A DNA stretch of 64,000 bases from Cryptomeria japonica. Lineage: Eukaryota > Streptophyta > Pinopsida > Cupressales > Cupressaceae. The stretch covers positions 618,138,476-618,202,475 of the forward strand of contig NC_081408.1 in NCBI RefSeq assembly GCF_030272615.1, written 5' to 3'. Shown here piece by piece: positions 11,047-23,694 of the stretch. The notes beneath the pieces are model-generated. The model saw only the letters and a program-made list of their open reading frames with translations, was not told where the DNA came from and ran no database searches. A program made the translations under genes and the position numbers. Positions within the stretch are counted from its first letter, which is position 1; each line of letters starts with the position of its first letter.

Positions 11047-12299
11047 TACTTTTGTACTCACTTTGATACAATCCTAAGACTCCATAGGACTTCTTGGAAA
11101 TTGGCATTTTCACTTTCCACTCTCATTATTCTTGTTATAAGAAAGCATGCACCTTTTATAGACCAATCCCACCACCTTTTCATGAACAAGGGTATAATGA
11201 AGTTTGAAATCCTCCAATCAAAAACTGAAACACAGAAAGCAACAACTCTTTCCTAGATGAGATGCCCACTATGAGGATTCCTCTAGGTGGACCCCAATAT
11301 CTCATGAACAAGGAAAGATTAACAGACAAACATGTGGGATTGCTACATGTGGAGTGTTTCTTTACAGCCAAAAGCAAATATGATAGGAAAAAATTTTATC
11401 ACGAGAAGCATAACATATGGTTACACTATGGTGGTAACCTTACCCCTTTTACCATGGCATGGTCCATGTCAGTCTTTTCATGCAAAGAGACTAATAACTT
11501 TGATGAGTGAAAGACTCACTCATTAGTCACTATCGGTCATGCCATGAATACATTATGGATAATTCAAGTCATCATGAGGATCATTTAGTGAACATGGATG
11601 TATAGGTTGATCTAGTTCTTTCCACATGATTCATAGTGTTTTTGTTTTACATAGTCCATGTATTCCTCTTATTGCAGCTCCTAGATCTATGTGTTCTAAC
11701 CGATAAGTTATTCTATGCAGCTAGATAGGGTGTTGATTGTTGTACAAATTCCTAATTCGTACTCCATAAGTCCAATGCTGAAATATTGTTTTTTTTCATA
11801 TGGATCATAATGTTGACAAACATATCTATTGATTAAGCTATGTTGAAGAGATCCAAATGTTAACTTCTATAATACTCCTAGATATCCAACATAATTAAAA
11901 TGAATATTTTCATATGGATAGGTTCCTTGAAACATATCATGAATGAATTCTATCCCTTTCTTTTGATGTAGCCATTGTTCTAGTCTTTGAATATGAGGAT
12001 TCAAAAAGCGAATAGGTATCTAGAATTGGATTTTTGAAAGTAGTAGATATTTCTTAACCTATTCATCCATGGGTTCCATGCCTATTGATATTTGGAAGAA
12101 GCCACTTTGGTTCTAGATCCCTGGTATTGTTAACATTTGCTTAGCCTAAATCATTTGGTATCTGTCAAATAGATAATCATTTTCTTAATCAAAATTCTAC
12201 CTGTCTCTTTGATTAAAGGGATTGCTACTGAACTTAGGACAACTTTATTCAAACCATCGCTCCTCTCTAATTTGCATTTCTTGAGCATTTCCGTTTTGT
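11047..12299 (-). other. Decayed host sequence downstream of the RNase H relic
   Basis: This continues the sequence interrupted by element A. On the - strand, a poorly preserved reading runs from the RNase H relic through about 12100-11650, but I cannot assign it to a family. A small + strand ORF at 11262-11510 resembles nothing known to me. If the host is caulimovirid-like, this is where the polyprotein end and the terminal intergenic region would fall. Confidence 0.3.
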
Positions 12300-12810
12300 T
12301 GATGTCCTTCTCTAGAGAGAAAATATGCAAACACATTCTTGTTTCCTAGTAAATGTTCAATTTCAAAGTCAAAAGTGTTAAGAAATTGAGCTCATCTTAA
12401 TAGATGACCTCAGGTAACTTTGTCCCTAGATTCCTTCTTAAAAAATCCTTTTAAGTTTTGACGATCACTTCTGATTAGAGATTTTTTATCAGCAACAAAT
12501 ATATAAAAGGATTTCAAGGAATTTATCATAGCAAGAATTTCTTTATGAGTACTATGATAATTTAACTCACTACCTTTAAAACTATCTAAAAAATACCTTA
12601 TAATTTATTCTTTACCTTGTGGAGATTTTTCTTTCAGGATGCTTGCCCAAACATTTTCTCTTGTATCTGTTTCTATGATCTTATCCCCATTACCTACCAG
12701 GCGTAAAGGTGGTAATGAAGAACATTTTCTTTTGATTTTGTCAATATATTCATCATGTTTGGATCATTTTGGAGGATTTTTCCTAAGCAACTTGTTGAGT
12801 TCTATTCTTG
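12300..12810 (-). pseudogene. RNase H domain relic of caulimovirid (endogenous pararetrovirus) type
   Basis: On the - strand the order matches the end of a caulimovirid RT and its RNase H. First comes LLRKNPPK and a linker ending CSSLPPL. Then comes IETDTRENVWASILKEK with the first catalytic Asp, then SELNYHSTHKEILA with the catalytic Glu. These are followed by SLIRSDRQN with another catalytic Asp, and finally FEIEHLLGNKNVFAYFLSRE, where the last Asp (usually xADFLSRE) is lost. Several in-frame stops are present. Ty3 elements have a related RNase H, but the NxK-FxxFxxDKKSLIRSD spacing and the LSRE end are closer to caulimovirids. The RT itself is not recognisable upstream. Inactive. Confidence 0.55.
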
Positions 12811-13219
12811 TTGTCACCAAGATTCCACCTGTGTATGATCAACTAAAATCTCAACAATCTTGTGAAACATAGGAATACTTTCAGGCCTGTGGGTATGCCT
12901 ATGGTGAATGTAGACCTCTGAATTATAGGTCATCTTCCTTCATGATGAATCTCCTGTAAAATTGACTAGATGGGAAAAGGGATAGGAAGAATGTTTTGAA
13001 ATGGAAACCCATCCTAAGAGGTGATGCACCAAATATCTGAGAAACATAATCAGCTATATTGAATAACAATAAATCTCAAAAAAGAAGACCTCATTCATCA
13101 CAATTCAACTAAGCAAGTAATACATAAATATTTCATAGAAAGGGGCTAATTTTAGAGCCTGCTTGAAGTAAAATAAAGTATTCTCACAACTTCAAACCAC
13201 CAATACTAGCTGAGAACAA
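12811..13219. other. Host sequence with no recognised feature
   Basis: It lies upstream (- strand) of the RNase H relic and ends at the target duplication of element B. RT motifs would be expected here if the virus-like genome were intact, but I cannot find a YxDD motif. Confidence 0.4.
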
Positions 13220-13224
13220 TCTAT

Positions 13225-13997
13225 TGTTAGGATAACTAGTGGACAACTGAGAGGGGGGGTGAATCAGTTGTCAATAGATTATTAAACTTTAAGCACACAA
13301 AACCTTTTACTAGAATAGAAGATAAATAAATTAAGAACAAACGTAAATCATAAACCAAATACCATGCATCCACAACACATAAGACTGAGATTTATATGTG
13401 GAAAGCCCGGTAAAGGGAAAAACCATGGTGGGAAACCCTACCCACAATCAGATGATACTTCTGCAGTAAGTATGTGATTACAATAAAGGGGACTACACAT
13501 GCAGGAAGGAACATTGTCTAGAGTGCACTGCTTATCACAAAAGAGCCTCACTGACTACATAAACCTTCAAAGTACAATCCAGAAAGAAGAGTGAACTACA
13601 AGAATAACATCTCCTATGCTTGAGTACAATTCTAGTTAAGCTCAATACCAGAGGTCTTAAACCTCTTACTCAAACCCAATTCAATCACCTATGATCAACC
13701 AAAACCTATGCATATGATTACAACTTTATTCGAACACAAATAATCCCATAACCCATGATCGATGATCTACAAAGAGATCTTACATCATATTTATACAAAC
13801 CCTGGACCTAAACAATTAGGTCTGCCACCTAAAAGATAATACAATAAATCTATTGTATAAACCCACAAACCAATGATAATCCAAGTTAGCCTAAGCTTGA
13901 AACAACATTAATCAAACAACAAATCCAACTGGTAATGCATCGGGAGCATCCACCAACAGTTTACATAAACTAGTCCATAACCTAACATAATAGCACA
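13225..13997 (-). repeat. 3' LTR of element B, truncated by deletion
   Basis: It matches the right LTR of B (26546-26713 plus 34820 onward) from TGTTAGGATAAC to about atagcac, then jumps directly into RT-coding sequence. The hairpin with CAACTGA/TCAGTTG arms around seven Gs lies at 13243-13275, and a TATAAATA-like box near 13788 (- strand). Confidence 0.8.
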
Positions 13998-15757
13998 TAT
14001 CCTGTCTAGTCCGAGTCAAATATAACAGACCTCCAATCATAGATTTATACCTTTTAGGATTTACTAGAGCTGATATATCTTTCTTTTTCAATTTATCACT
14101 TGTAACCATAGGAGTACCAATTGGTTTAGAATTTTCCATACTAGATTTATTCAACAACTCTCTAGCATACTCACATTTCTCATTTCTCCAATCATAGACA
14201 TCTCAAATTCATTCTTTATATTATCAAAGAATTCCATACATAACTTTTATTCACCTCCAAAAATGATATCATCAACAAAGACCTCAACAATCAATATGTC
14301 ATCATTAGTGATCTTATAATACAAGTTATTGTCATTATTACCTTTAGTGAAACCAAGCTTCAAAAGATATTTGTCCAATCTAGCATACCAAGCTCTAGGG
14401 GCTTGCTTCAATCCATATAAAGCTTTTCTCAATCTACAAACCATGTTATTATCATCTGAAAGAGAAAATCCATCAGGTGGCTCACTGTAGACTTCCTCTT
14501 CAAGATCTCCATTTAGAAATGCACACTTAACATCCATCTGATAAACCTTGTATTTCTTATGGGTAGAACAAGCAATAAATAATCTCACAAGTTCAATCCT
14601 TGCTACTGGAGAAATTTTTTCATCATAATCAATTCCTTCCTTCTGAGAATATCCTTTGTAGACCAATCTAGCCTTGTTCCTCACAACTTGTCCATCTTCA
14701 TTAAATTTATTCCTAAAAACCCATTTAGTTCCAATAACATTCTACATTTTAGGTCGGGGAACTAAAGTCCATGCGTTGTTCTTTTCTATCTGATCCAATT
14801 CCTCTTCCATAGCTTTCATCCAACATTCATCCTTACATGCCTCAACTACTGATGTCGGTTCAATTTGAGAAATTAAGCATACCTCTTCGGCTACCAACCT
14901 TCTCCTTGTCATCACCCCTTTTCTCTTATCTCCAATGATCTAATCTTCTATGATTCAATCTTACATACCTAGGAGTCTTCTGACTTTTTGTTTCTCTGCT
15001 CTGATTTTCAGTTACTGTTGAATTTTATGATACTATTAGGGTAACTGGTTCAACATTTTGTTCTAGTGTAGGTACTATTGGATCAATTATGATCATTTTC
15101 ACTTCTGGTTCTCTTTCATAAGTTCTGATTTGACCTCTATACTACTCATCCACCTTGACATTAGCGCTCTCCACAATTCTCTACAATATTTTGTTATAAC
15201 ATCTATACACTTTTATTTCATTTGAATAACCAAGAAATATCCCTTCATCACATCTAGGATAAAACTTTCCAATGGAATCATCTCCTTTGATATGAACTCT
15301 ATTGAATGTGTATACTGCCATGCTCATAGCTTCTCTCCAATAGATATGAGGAAAATTAGCTTTTGTCATCATAGATCTAGCTGCATCTAGGATTATTTTG
15401 TTCTTTCTTTCCATGACACCATTATGCTGAGGTGTCTGGGGTGGAGACAACTATCTCCTTATGCCATGTTTCTCACAATAATTGTTAAATTCACCGGATG
15501 TGAATTCACCACCCAGAACGGATCTTAAGCATTTGATTTTTAACCCTATCTCTGTCTCAACCATAGCTTTAAAGATATTGAACTTTTCAAAGGCTTCAAA
15601 TTTCTCCCTTAGAAAAGTAACCCACATCATTCTGGAATATTCATCAATGATTAGCATGAAATATCTATCACCCTGAAAGCTTCTTATTCTAGCAGGACCA
15701 CACAAATCAATATAAATATGATCAAGAATATCATTAGATTTGTCTTGTATACTCTTT
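13998..15757 (-). pseudogene. Integrase and reverse transcriptase part of element B Pol, broken
   Basis: On the - strand it resumes the integrase core at the insertion point of the 9-kb element: IDLCGPARIRS with the first Asp kept, then RSVLGGEF where the second catalytic Asp is Val, then NGVMERKN with the Glu kept. The RT follows with [29 protein letters not shown] and FVDDIIFGG. After RT a short deletion (near 14160-14200) and then the larger deletion at about 13997 remove its end and all of RNase H. The other half of this gene is at 24808-26489. Confidence 0.88.
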
Positions 15758-16879
15758 GTGTTGACTTGAATTTCATCTTTTAAATACTACCTACAACATA
15801 TTAGCTTCATAAAATACAAATGAAATACTACAAGAAATCCAAACTCAACAAATGAAACTACATGAAATTAATTCAAAATAAAAACATTATCGCCTTCATG
15901 ATTTAAGTCTCATTGTGTCCTAACTCCACTATTCCTGGTTGCAAATGATTTGCTCTCAGACAAGAAATGGTAGCTTCCAAGATGGCATATGAAGAATGGA
16001 CTGATAGTTAACCGATACTATGATATGCATGTGCAAATGATTTAAGCTAACATGATATTAAGCTATGATAAGAATTCTAAAATTGCTAATTGCTTCAAAC
16101 TCAAACTCATAGATGCAAGATAAAGACTCCTAGAATGACTATATGATTAGCTATTAGTCTATTAGTTTCAAAATGGCTTAGGAGACCTCTTTTTATAGAT
16201 TTTTGAGTGCATGAGCTTAGGTGGAAGAGATCAATGGTCATGATCGAATATTGCAAATTGGATGGCTATGAGCAAAAAGTTGAAGGTTGAGAGAAAGGGG
16301 GAAGGAGAAGACAAGTGTCACTCATCTCACCTTGACTAAGTTGAAGACTTGAGAGGATATAGGATAGTTGGAGAAGATGTAGGAATGAGAGGACAAGTGG
16401 ACTCAACTCCTCCTAAGATATAGGGATGTTCGAGAGAATATAGAAGAAGGTTAGGAAATATGTGTATGTACACAATATTTCATTTATTTTGGAAGTTGGA
16501 GATAAGTGGGTAATAAATTATTTTATTTTATTTTATTTTGTTGAATTAATTTAGCCACATGATGGATGAGTTGGCAAAGGAAAGATGAAGTGGAGATGGA
16601 AATATGAGTTGGAAATGAATTAAATAATTAACAAATTGTTTAATATTTGAGACTATAGGATAGAAGAATAATTAAATATTAGATATTTAATTAATTGATT
16701 TGAAGAAAAGGATATAACAAATTAGTTAATACAAAAATTCAATTAAATTAATTAATAGAAGGACATGAAATAAATCAAATAAATTAATCTTTTCAAATTA
16801 ACTATTTAATAGAAGAATAATTATTAAATAAATATAAAATATTTATTTAATTGATCATAGCCATTTTTATGTGCATACA
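15758..16879 (-). repeat. 3' LTR of the 9-kb non-autonomous element
   Basis: It begins TGTGTTGACTTG and ends GTGCATACA on the + strand, and matches 23695-24802 along its length. The part near the purine tract is very AT-rich, as in element G. Confidence 0.9.
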
Positions 16880-16895
16880 TTTTGCCCCTCTTTGA
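16880..16895 (-). other. Polypurine tract of the 9-kb element
   Basis: On the - strand it reads TCAAAGAGGGGCAAAA directly before the 3' LTR. The next 40 bp also resemble the equivalent region of element G (shared cattgtttcaaag). Confidence 0.8.
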
Positions 16896-19800
16896 AATGA
16901 TGTTGAGACAACATTGTTTCAAAGATTAAATCAAGTCTCGATAATGCACTTGATGAAAATAAAAATCCTAATTGTGTGCCTGCTCGGGATATTGGTCGTG
17001 AAATTGTTTGAAAATTTTGGATTGAACGATTGATCTCATGATAATTGATTGAAATTTCTGCAACTTTAGTTGATGAAAATGTCCGCTCTTTGATTACTTT
17101 GATGTTTTTCTTGATTTGATGATTGATAGAGTTTTATTGACTTCATGATTGATGAACGTCAATGATGTAAACTCAAGATTGGATAGACTAAATGCGTAAC
17201 CTCATGATGAATGAGCATCAGTAAAATGTGGTCAAAGAGATTGATAGAAATCTCAAGTGAGCGGATAGGATAGCTGATTGATTGATCAAAGTGATTGATT
17301 GGATCAAGAACTGACATTTTGTTGATATCATGTTGGAGGAGGATCTAGATGTATTGATTCATCTAGGGGGGAGCAAGAGATCTAGATTTTTGAGTGCAAC
17401 TAATAGAAATGAATGATTATAATTTAAATGATTCTAAAGATAAATGAACCTACAATGATCAAATGGAAATTGTTTTTGTTTGTCCAAGTATACTGAATCT
17501 TTATTTATGACCGTTGATCTCTGAATGGAATGAAATGCTTATAATGTAGATGAATAATGAGCTAATCTAAAATGATCTAACTAAAATGATACTTCCATTC
17601 TTCATATGTTGTCTTATAATAGTGCTTGATTTCATCATTAAGCTTTTAAATGTTGTAAGAAAATACAAGCAACTTGGCATAATGATTCAAGTTGACATGA
17701 GTATTTCTTACATGGAATTTGATATAGCAAGTTTATACAAGCAACTTTATATGATGAATCAAGATGACTTGAGTATTTCTTGAAGAACGAACAAGGATTA
17801 TCCCCTTTCATGCATGACTCAGAATGTCCTCCTTGATCTTTTGCCAATCATATCCTTAGACAAGTACATACCTTAATAAGAGATAAACCACATACAAAAA
17901 ACAAAGAAAAATAAGCATGCCCCATCATAGCTTCTCTAGTCATGGACATCCTTGAGTTGCATAGAGCACATGATTAGCAATAAAATCAAGATATAAGCAT
18001 TGAATCTTGTATGTGATTCACATGTTCTCATGGTCATTAACTGATATAATCATCTTGATGAATAATCCTTGATAATATTTTATTACTTGCTGGTTGATTC
18101 TTTGTTTTATGAGTTTCACAGTTCCATTGTTACAAAATGCCTTGATCTTCATTGCTTTGTTTCTCGTTATTTGTTTCAAAACCCTGGGTGTTTTGGTTTT
18201 CTAATTTTTCTGAATGCTTTGGATTTTGAAAGTTTTAAAAGATCACCTTAGCAAAATGAATTAGAATTTTTCCCCCAATGGAAACAAACTTTGTTATGGA
18301 TGTATGAATTGATCAAGATCCAAACCATGGTGGGATATAATGCAGATTGATTGATTCTGATAAAATCTAAGACCGTGACTACAAAAAGTATGTCAAAGAT
18401 TGATAACTGTTGGTAAGCTGCATTTTTCCTGCTAATGGTTCAAAGCAATGAATACGAAAGATAAAATGGATGAGCTAGGATAGATGGAAGCGATAGATGT
18501 GAATAGGATGGAGTGGATAGGTGTGCAAAGCGATCTCATAGATGAAAGAACTCACTTTTTTTTAGATAGTGCCTGTTTACGAGGTTTCACCACTTGTTTT
18601 TATTGCACATTTTGATTTGTTTTTTATTTTTTTGTCTTTCCTGATTTGTGAGAGATGAAACATGTCTTACCATCAATTGATAAAGATAAGACTACCCAAA
18701 ACAAAATCCAACAGTCATACTGATCTATGTCATTATTTTGATTTATTTGATGATTGATAAGAATGTTTGGTTTCAACAAGTGAGTACCTTGTATAATACT
18801 GATATGTCTGGTTTTGAGTCTACCTATCCCTATATAAGACATGTTGATGTTGATATATTTAGAGTGGTGAATTGATTAACAAGACACATGATCAGTTTGA
18901 TTGCAGACTTCAAGAGTTTTCCTATTGTTGATCTGATTTGATGGATGGGCCATGCGCTCATGCTTTGATTTTCAATTTTTCTCTTTTGATTTTATTTTTA
19001 TTTTTATTTTTTATTATTGGAGTTTTTGGGTTAGAAGAAAGATGTATTTCGTTGCCCCAATGTATAGCAATAAAAGGAATGGATGAATTGTTGAGTTGAA
19101 TATGGATGGGTGAAAGATGGATGCATCTTATTATGGAACATGAAGAGACATGTCAAGAGATTTTTAAAATCATGTTTTTGTCCTTAGTTTTGATCAAGAT
19201 CAAGGATGGAAAAGGGGATATAGATGGAGATAGGATATGGATAGGAGAAACAAGATCATAGATAGTGATATATGATGGGAGAAATGAATAGTTAGGATAG
19301 ATGGTATAGATTAGCATGAAGCAAGATTGTAGATAGCACTTGATGAATTCAGATAGGGTAATGGATACTGGAGGAAGAATAATGAGAGATGTGGTATAAA
19401 GAATAGAGTTGATGAAACTTTGACCCCAGGTATAGAGGTCTCCATTTGTAAAGAGGTGATATGTAAGATTTTCATAGTATTAGCACCACCTGAATAAGTG
19501 TTCCTAAACTTTTCAAAGATAGAGACCCAACCCACACTTAGAACCTCCAAAAAATTCAACCAAAAATATCTAGCAACTAGGAAATAGACTCAAAAGGGAA
19601 GAAGAGTCCCAAACTGGATCAAGGTACTTAGTCTTTGATCACCCATGTGTGTGCACTTGGGTTCATTCTGGCTCATATGATCATTGTAATCTTTAGAATC
19701 CATGATGGCTAGCTACATGAGTTACCCTGACTTCAAAAGCATCCTGGATAGAGCCTTGCTGCTAGCAAGCATCCATAGCTCCAATGAGGTTATTGTTATA

Positions 19801-20150
19801 ATATCACAAATGTTGCTCCATTTCCAGCTAGGCGTCCATAGCCCTAATGGAGTTACTTGCATATTCCCATAGCCAAGCTTTTGATATTTCATTTTTTTTC
19901 TTTTCTTTTCTGGATATTTCTTTTCTTGATCATGCTTTGGATCTTTTGATATTGTCTTTTTTTAATCTTATTTTGATTGCATTTCTTGTAAGTAATGAAA
20001 CTTACATGGGTCTGATAATTACTATGGCGCTAAAGCAAGATTTTAGATTTTTCACTAGCCATGTCTTCGACTAAGAGATCACAATGATTTAGAGCAATTG
20101 ATTAAGTGTATGAGATATAGTAATCAAAAGATGTCGGTACCAAGATATGA
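16896..20150. other. Non-coding internal region of the 9-kb element, left part
   Basis: Only short ORFs in all frames and no recognisable domain. The sequence is T- and A-rich with many short gattgat and gatgga words. It is probably filler of the non-autonomous element. Confidence 0.5.
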
Positions 20151-20669
20151 TAAGTGGTTCTTTTATGGATTGAGTGTGTATCCCAACCAAAAGATAATGT
20201 TAAAGAGGAACAACCTCAGATTCTGAAGTGTTTCATGAATAGATATCTAGGAAAAGGACTGAACATGAGATTCGAGCATGGGCAAGCATGTGAAAAAATG
20301 ACACAAATGTCTATTTCACAGATGATGAATTTATGCAAAGGATTGAATGAAAGGGATGGAAGGATAGAAAAGAGGTGTTGGATAATAGATAGAATGTTTG
20401 AAGATTTGTGCAAGGATAGATGGAAATGTATTCAAGATGAGTGTTGGTACACAACTTGAGAAGTGATGAAGAGATGGAGTAAAATTGAATTTTGGGACAT
20501 AATAACCAAAAATAGATAAAGGAAATGATGGAAGAATAGTTTTGAAAATATATGTAGATAGATGTTTGAAACAAGTTCAAAGATGTGTGCCTTTGTTGAT
20601 CTTTCTTATGGATCATTTGAGGTGATGGAATGGTGGATGGAGGGAAGTAAGGACCCAAGATGGATGGAA

Positions 20670-21015
20670 GGGATGGAAAGTTTGACTTTAGAATGAAAGG
20701 ACCTAAAATGGATTTGGAGGATGAAGAGTTTGACTTTGGAATGAAAGGACCTAAATTGGATTTGGAGGATGAAGAGTTTGAATTTGGAATGAAAGGACCT
20801 AAAATTGATTTGGGGGATGAAGAGTTTGACTTTGGAACAAAAGGACCTAAATGGATTTGGAGGATGAAGAGTTTGAAATTGGAACGAAAGGACCGAAAAT
20901 GGATTTGGAGGATGAAGAGTTTGACTTTGGAATGAAAGGACCTAAAATGGATTTGGAGGATGAAGACCTTGACTTTGGAACAAAAGGACCTAAAATGGAT
21001 ATGGAGGATGAAAGG
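20670..21015 (+). repeat. 48-bp minisatellite, about 7 units, reading in frame on the + strand
   Basis: Each unit encodes 16 residues close to MKGPKMDLEDEEFDFG. Because 48 is a multiple of 3 the frame is kept from unit to unit. One unit near 20850 has lost a base, which shifts the frame and ends the ORF that runs from 20660 to 20935. The peptide is acidic and antisense to the element. It has no family match known to me and may be a non-coding satellite that happens to read open. Confidence 0.85.
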
Positions 21016-22714
21016 ATTCCTTGATCTTGATATTGACTTGGAATAGGATCATTTGAGTTTGTGCTTTTCTCTTGATTTTGAATTAGATTAGTGAAGGAGA
21101 TGGAATGGATATCATGCTCTTTCTTAGGAGGTGGATATTGAATGGGACTCTGCTCTTGTGATAAAAGGGGATCATCGTGGATGGAATACCAAAATCTTAG
21201 GGGATCATCATAAGATTCTTGATAGGTAGGATCTTGATAAAAAAAAGGGATTATATTGGAGAGCCATGATATCTTGATCTTGATTTAGGCTAGGACTCAT
21301 TTCCTTTGAATAAGCTTTTTCTTTTTCAAGCGACAAGCGATGGTGTCATGAGTGATCAAAGTTTAAGTTTCGATAGGTTGATGTTATTGACTTGATGGAT
21401 ACTTCATTTTAGATACTCAAGCTCACTAAGTCAAATAGAGGGTTTGTTCGATAGGCCCCTATAACAAAGTACATCAAATTATATGGATAAAGTCTCTCAA
21501 CATGGAAACTTGATTTGACTAATTTGAATACCTAGCTAGGTATTACTGTCATTGAGATAGTTGGATGATAAAATCTTGATCACTTGGTTTGATACTCCCC
21601 TAATATTGTTGGATGAAAGTCTTGCCTAAAGATAATTTAAACATTTGATAACCACCTCAAAAGATGCTTTGTAGGATTTGAAAACTTCTCCACTTATGAT
21701 TTCTCCTTCTTTGAACTAATTTTTGAGTTATTTGATTGATATTTTGCAAGATGTTTGATCATTTGTGATAAGAATACATAGCACACATGAAGACAATGGT
21801 CATCCCATTGCTAAACATTTAGTGTATGTTCTTTTGAGGATGTTTTCAAATCCCCGATGTTTTCACTGGTTTGAGTACAAATAAAACATATCAAGTAGAC
21901 TCTTTATTCAAAGGTCATTGACAATATCATAGCCCACTAGTCTTGATACTCAATCAGCTCAAATAGCCTTGTCACCCCCTAGAGGATGCCCATTTTTTTG
22001 CCTTTTCCAGAAACTAACCCAAATAGAATTGCTCCTCAATTGAGTAGTTATCTTGGGAGATATATGGTGAGTAATCTTGGGGGTGGATTCTTCCCCACCC
22101 TTGCACTATGATATTGCCAATGTATGGCAACTAACTCGGCTCAAAGCTCTACTTCTATGGTTTGTAGTAAGGATTCCATTTGGTGAGGAAAATGATAAAC
22201 TCAATTAAGAGGCTTCCCAACCTTTAGAACAATGGCTTTTTGCATCACAAGGATACTAGGGGAAGGCTATCAAATACACACTTCCATTGGAGGGGATTTT
22301 CATCAGCCTCCACATTTTATTACAGTGGGTTGGTAAACTTGGTGATAAATTTATTTCCCACTTGGATCGTACCCTTCTCACTAGCCCCCCTCAAGGCTTC
22401 GGGAAGGCGGGCCCTCTAAAGGATTTAATTGATTAACCGTAAAGAAAGCATAAAAGAGTGGGTTTGGCTTTTTGGTCACCCAATTAAGGGTAGAGCATAT
22501 GCCTACTACTTTCAAGACATAGAGTATAAGTATTCTTTTTAACCTTCCATAGCAATGTGATCTATCCTCTATTTGGAGATGTTGCTCCAACAACCATGGT
22601 GTTTATTTTATCCCCACATAGAAAATGATTTTCTAAACTAGGAATTGGAAATCCTGGTCAACAAAATGAAAATCATTGCAAAAAAACAACTTGCTTTGTA
22701 AGAATGGACAAGTT

Positions 22715-22985
22715 GATTGTTCTTTTCAACTTGCAAAAAATAAGATTGATTGTTCTTTTTACCTTTGCAAGAAAGTGAAAGATTGTTGTTCTTTTTAGAA
22801 CCCAAAATTTGATGTGTGAATCCCAACTTTGCAAGAAAGTAAATGTTTGATTTGTTGTTCTTTTTACCTTGCAAATGTGATTATTTTTAGAGCCCAAAAA
22901 CAAGTGAGGTACTTTTTAGAAGACCAAATTGAAAAATGAAGTTCTTTTTACCCAAAAGGAAATAGGAGTTCTTTTTAACCAACTT
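22715..22985. repeat. Dispersed motif cluster (ttgttctttttacc)
   Basis: Variants of gttctttttacc, often paired with tttgcaagaaagt, recur about eight times at irregular spacing in the internal region of the 9-kb element. Nothing else is visible from 21016 to 23360. Confidence 0.55.
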
Positions 22986-23360
22986 TTGAAAAAGCTAGAA
23001 AAGAAATCACTAAATCCTAACTTAACTCCTCCAAAGCTGCAAGAAACTGTTAGAAACCTAAAAAAAAAAAAAAGTTAGTGAAAATCCAAAACCTTAGGTG
23101 GGCTTCCACAAGCCTAATTTCAAATCATGGTTACAAATTTTTCACTCCTGATTCTGAAATGCCCTGAAATTTGACTAAGTCTGAAATTTGGAGGGTCTCC
23201 CAAAAACTAGATTTTGCATTATAACTCCTAGAGGTTTGAAACCCCTCTCAAACATCCTGACAATATATATGGAATATAACTTAAAGTATAAGAAAGAGAA
23301 AATAGAAGATTTGATTACAAATTTTGCACTCTGTTTCAAATGCACCAGAACAAAGAACAT

Positions 23361-23585
23361 GTGTGCTAAAACAATTGTCAAATGCGCTAAACTATCTGTC
23401 AAATGCACTAACATGCATCACAAAAGCGCTCACCTATGTTACATAAGTGCTAACATGTGTTACAGAAGTGCTAACCCATGCAAAAAAAGCGCTAACCTAT
23501 TAATTGAATGCCTAAATTCATGATTAAAAGCATTATTCTATTGAAAGCAGGTGCTAACCTAATTAACAAATGCACTGTCAAAGTT
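23361..23585. repeat. Degenerate ~21-bp tandem repeat, about 11 copies
   Basis: The core is tgcgctaac followed by about 12 variable bases ending in aaa. It lies about 90 bp inside the primer site of the 9-kb element. The period and the tgcg-taac core recall the array at 1561-1777. Confidence 0.7.
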
Positions 23586-23673
23586 CATAGATGCGTGAAA
23601 CTGACTTAAAAAAGTGTTAAATTAGTTCTGCAAGAATAAGACAGGATATTAGAAAGATAAGTGAGAGGCTTGA

Positions 23674-23691
23674 GCTCCACGGTGGGCACCA
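23674..23691 (-). other. Primer-binding site of the 9-kb element, tRNA-Arg-like
   Basis: On the - strand it reads TGGTGCCCACCGTGGAGC, three bases inside the 5' LTR. It resembles the tRNA-Arg primer site I recall for Ogre/Tat elements (TGGCGCCCACCGTGGGGC-like), not the tRNA-Met site used by the copia elements here. Confidence 0.6.
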
Positions 23692-23694
23692 AAA

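Noticed and set aside
11262-11510. 82-codon + strand ORF in the host sequence
   Set aside because: Composition is protein-like, but there is no family match and the neighbouring coding relic is on the other strand; not called as a gene.
20154-20459. 101-codon ORF on the + strand in the 9-kb element
   Set aside because: No domain, not flanked by coding sequence, and built from the same gatgga/ggatag words as the surrounding non-coding region; probably a chance frame.
20311-20658. 115-codon ORF on the - strand
   Set aside because: It overlaps the previous frame, is hydrophobic and low in complexity, and has no recognisable family; taken as a shadow.
23361-23585. Regular ~21-bp repeats with variable intervals, reminiscent of a CRISPR array
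   Set aside because: Units are short and degenerate, there are no unique spacers of constant length and no cas genes, and the setting is a plant retroelement.
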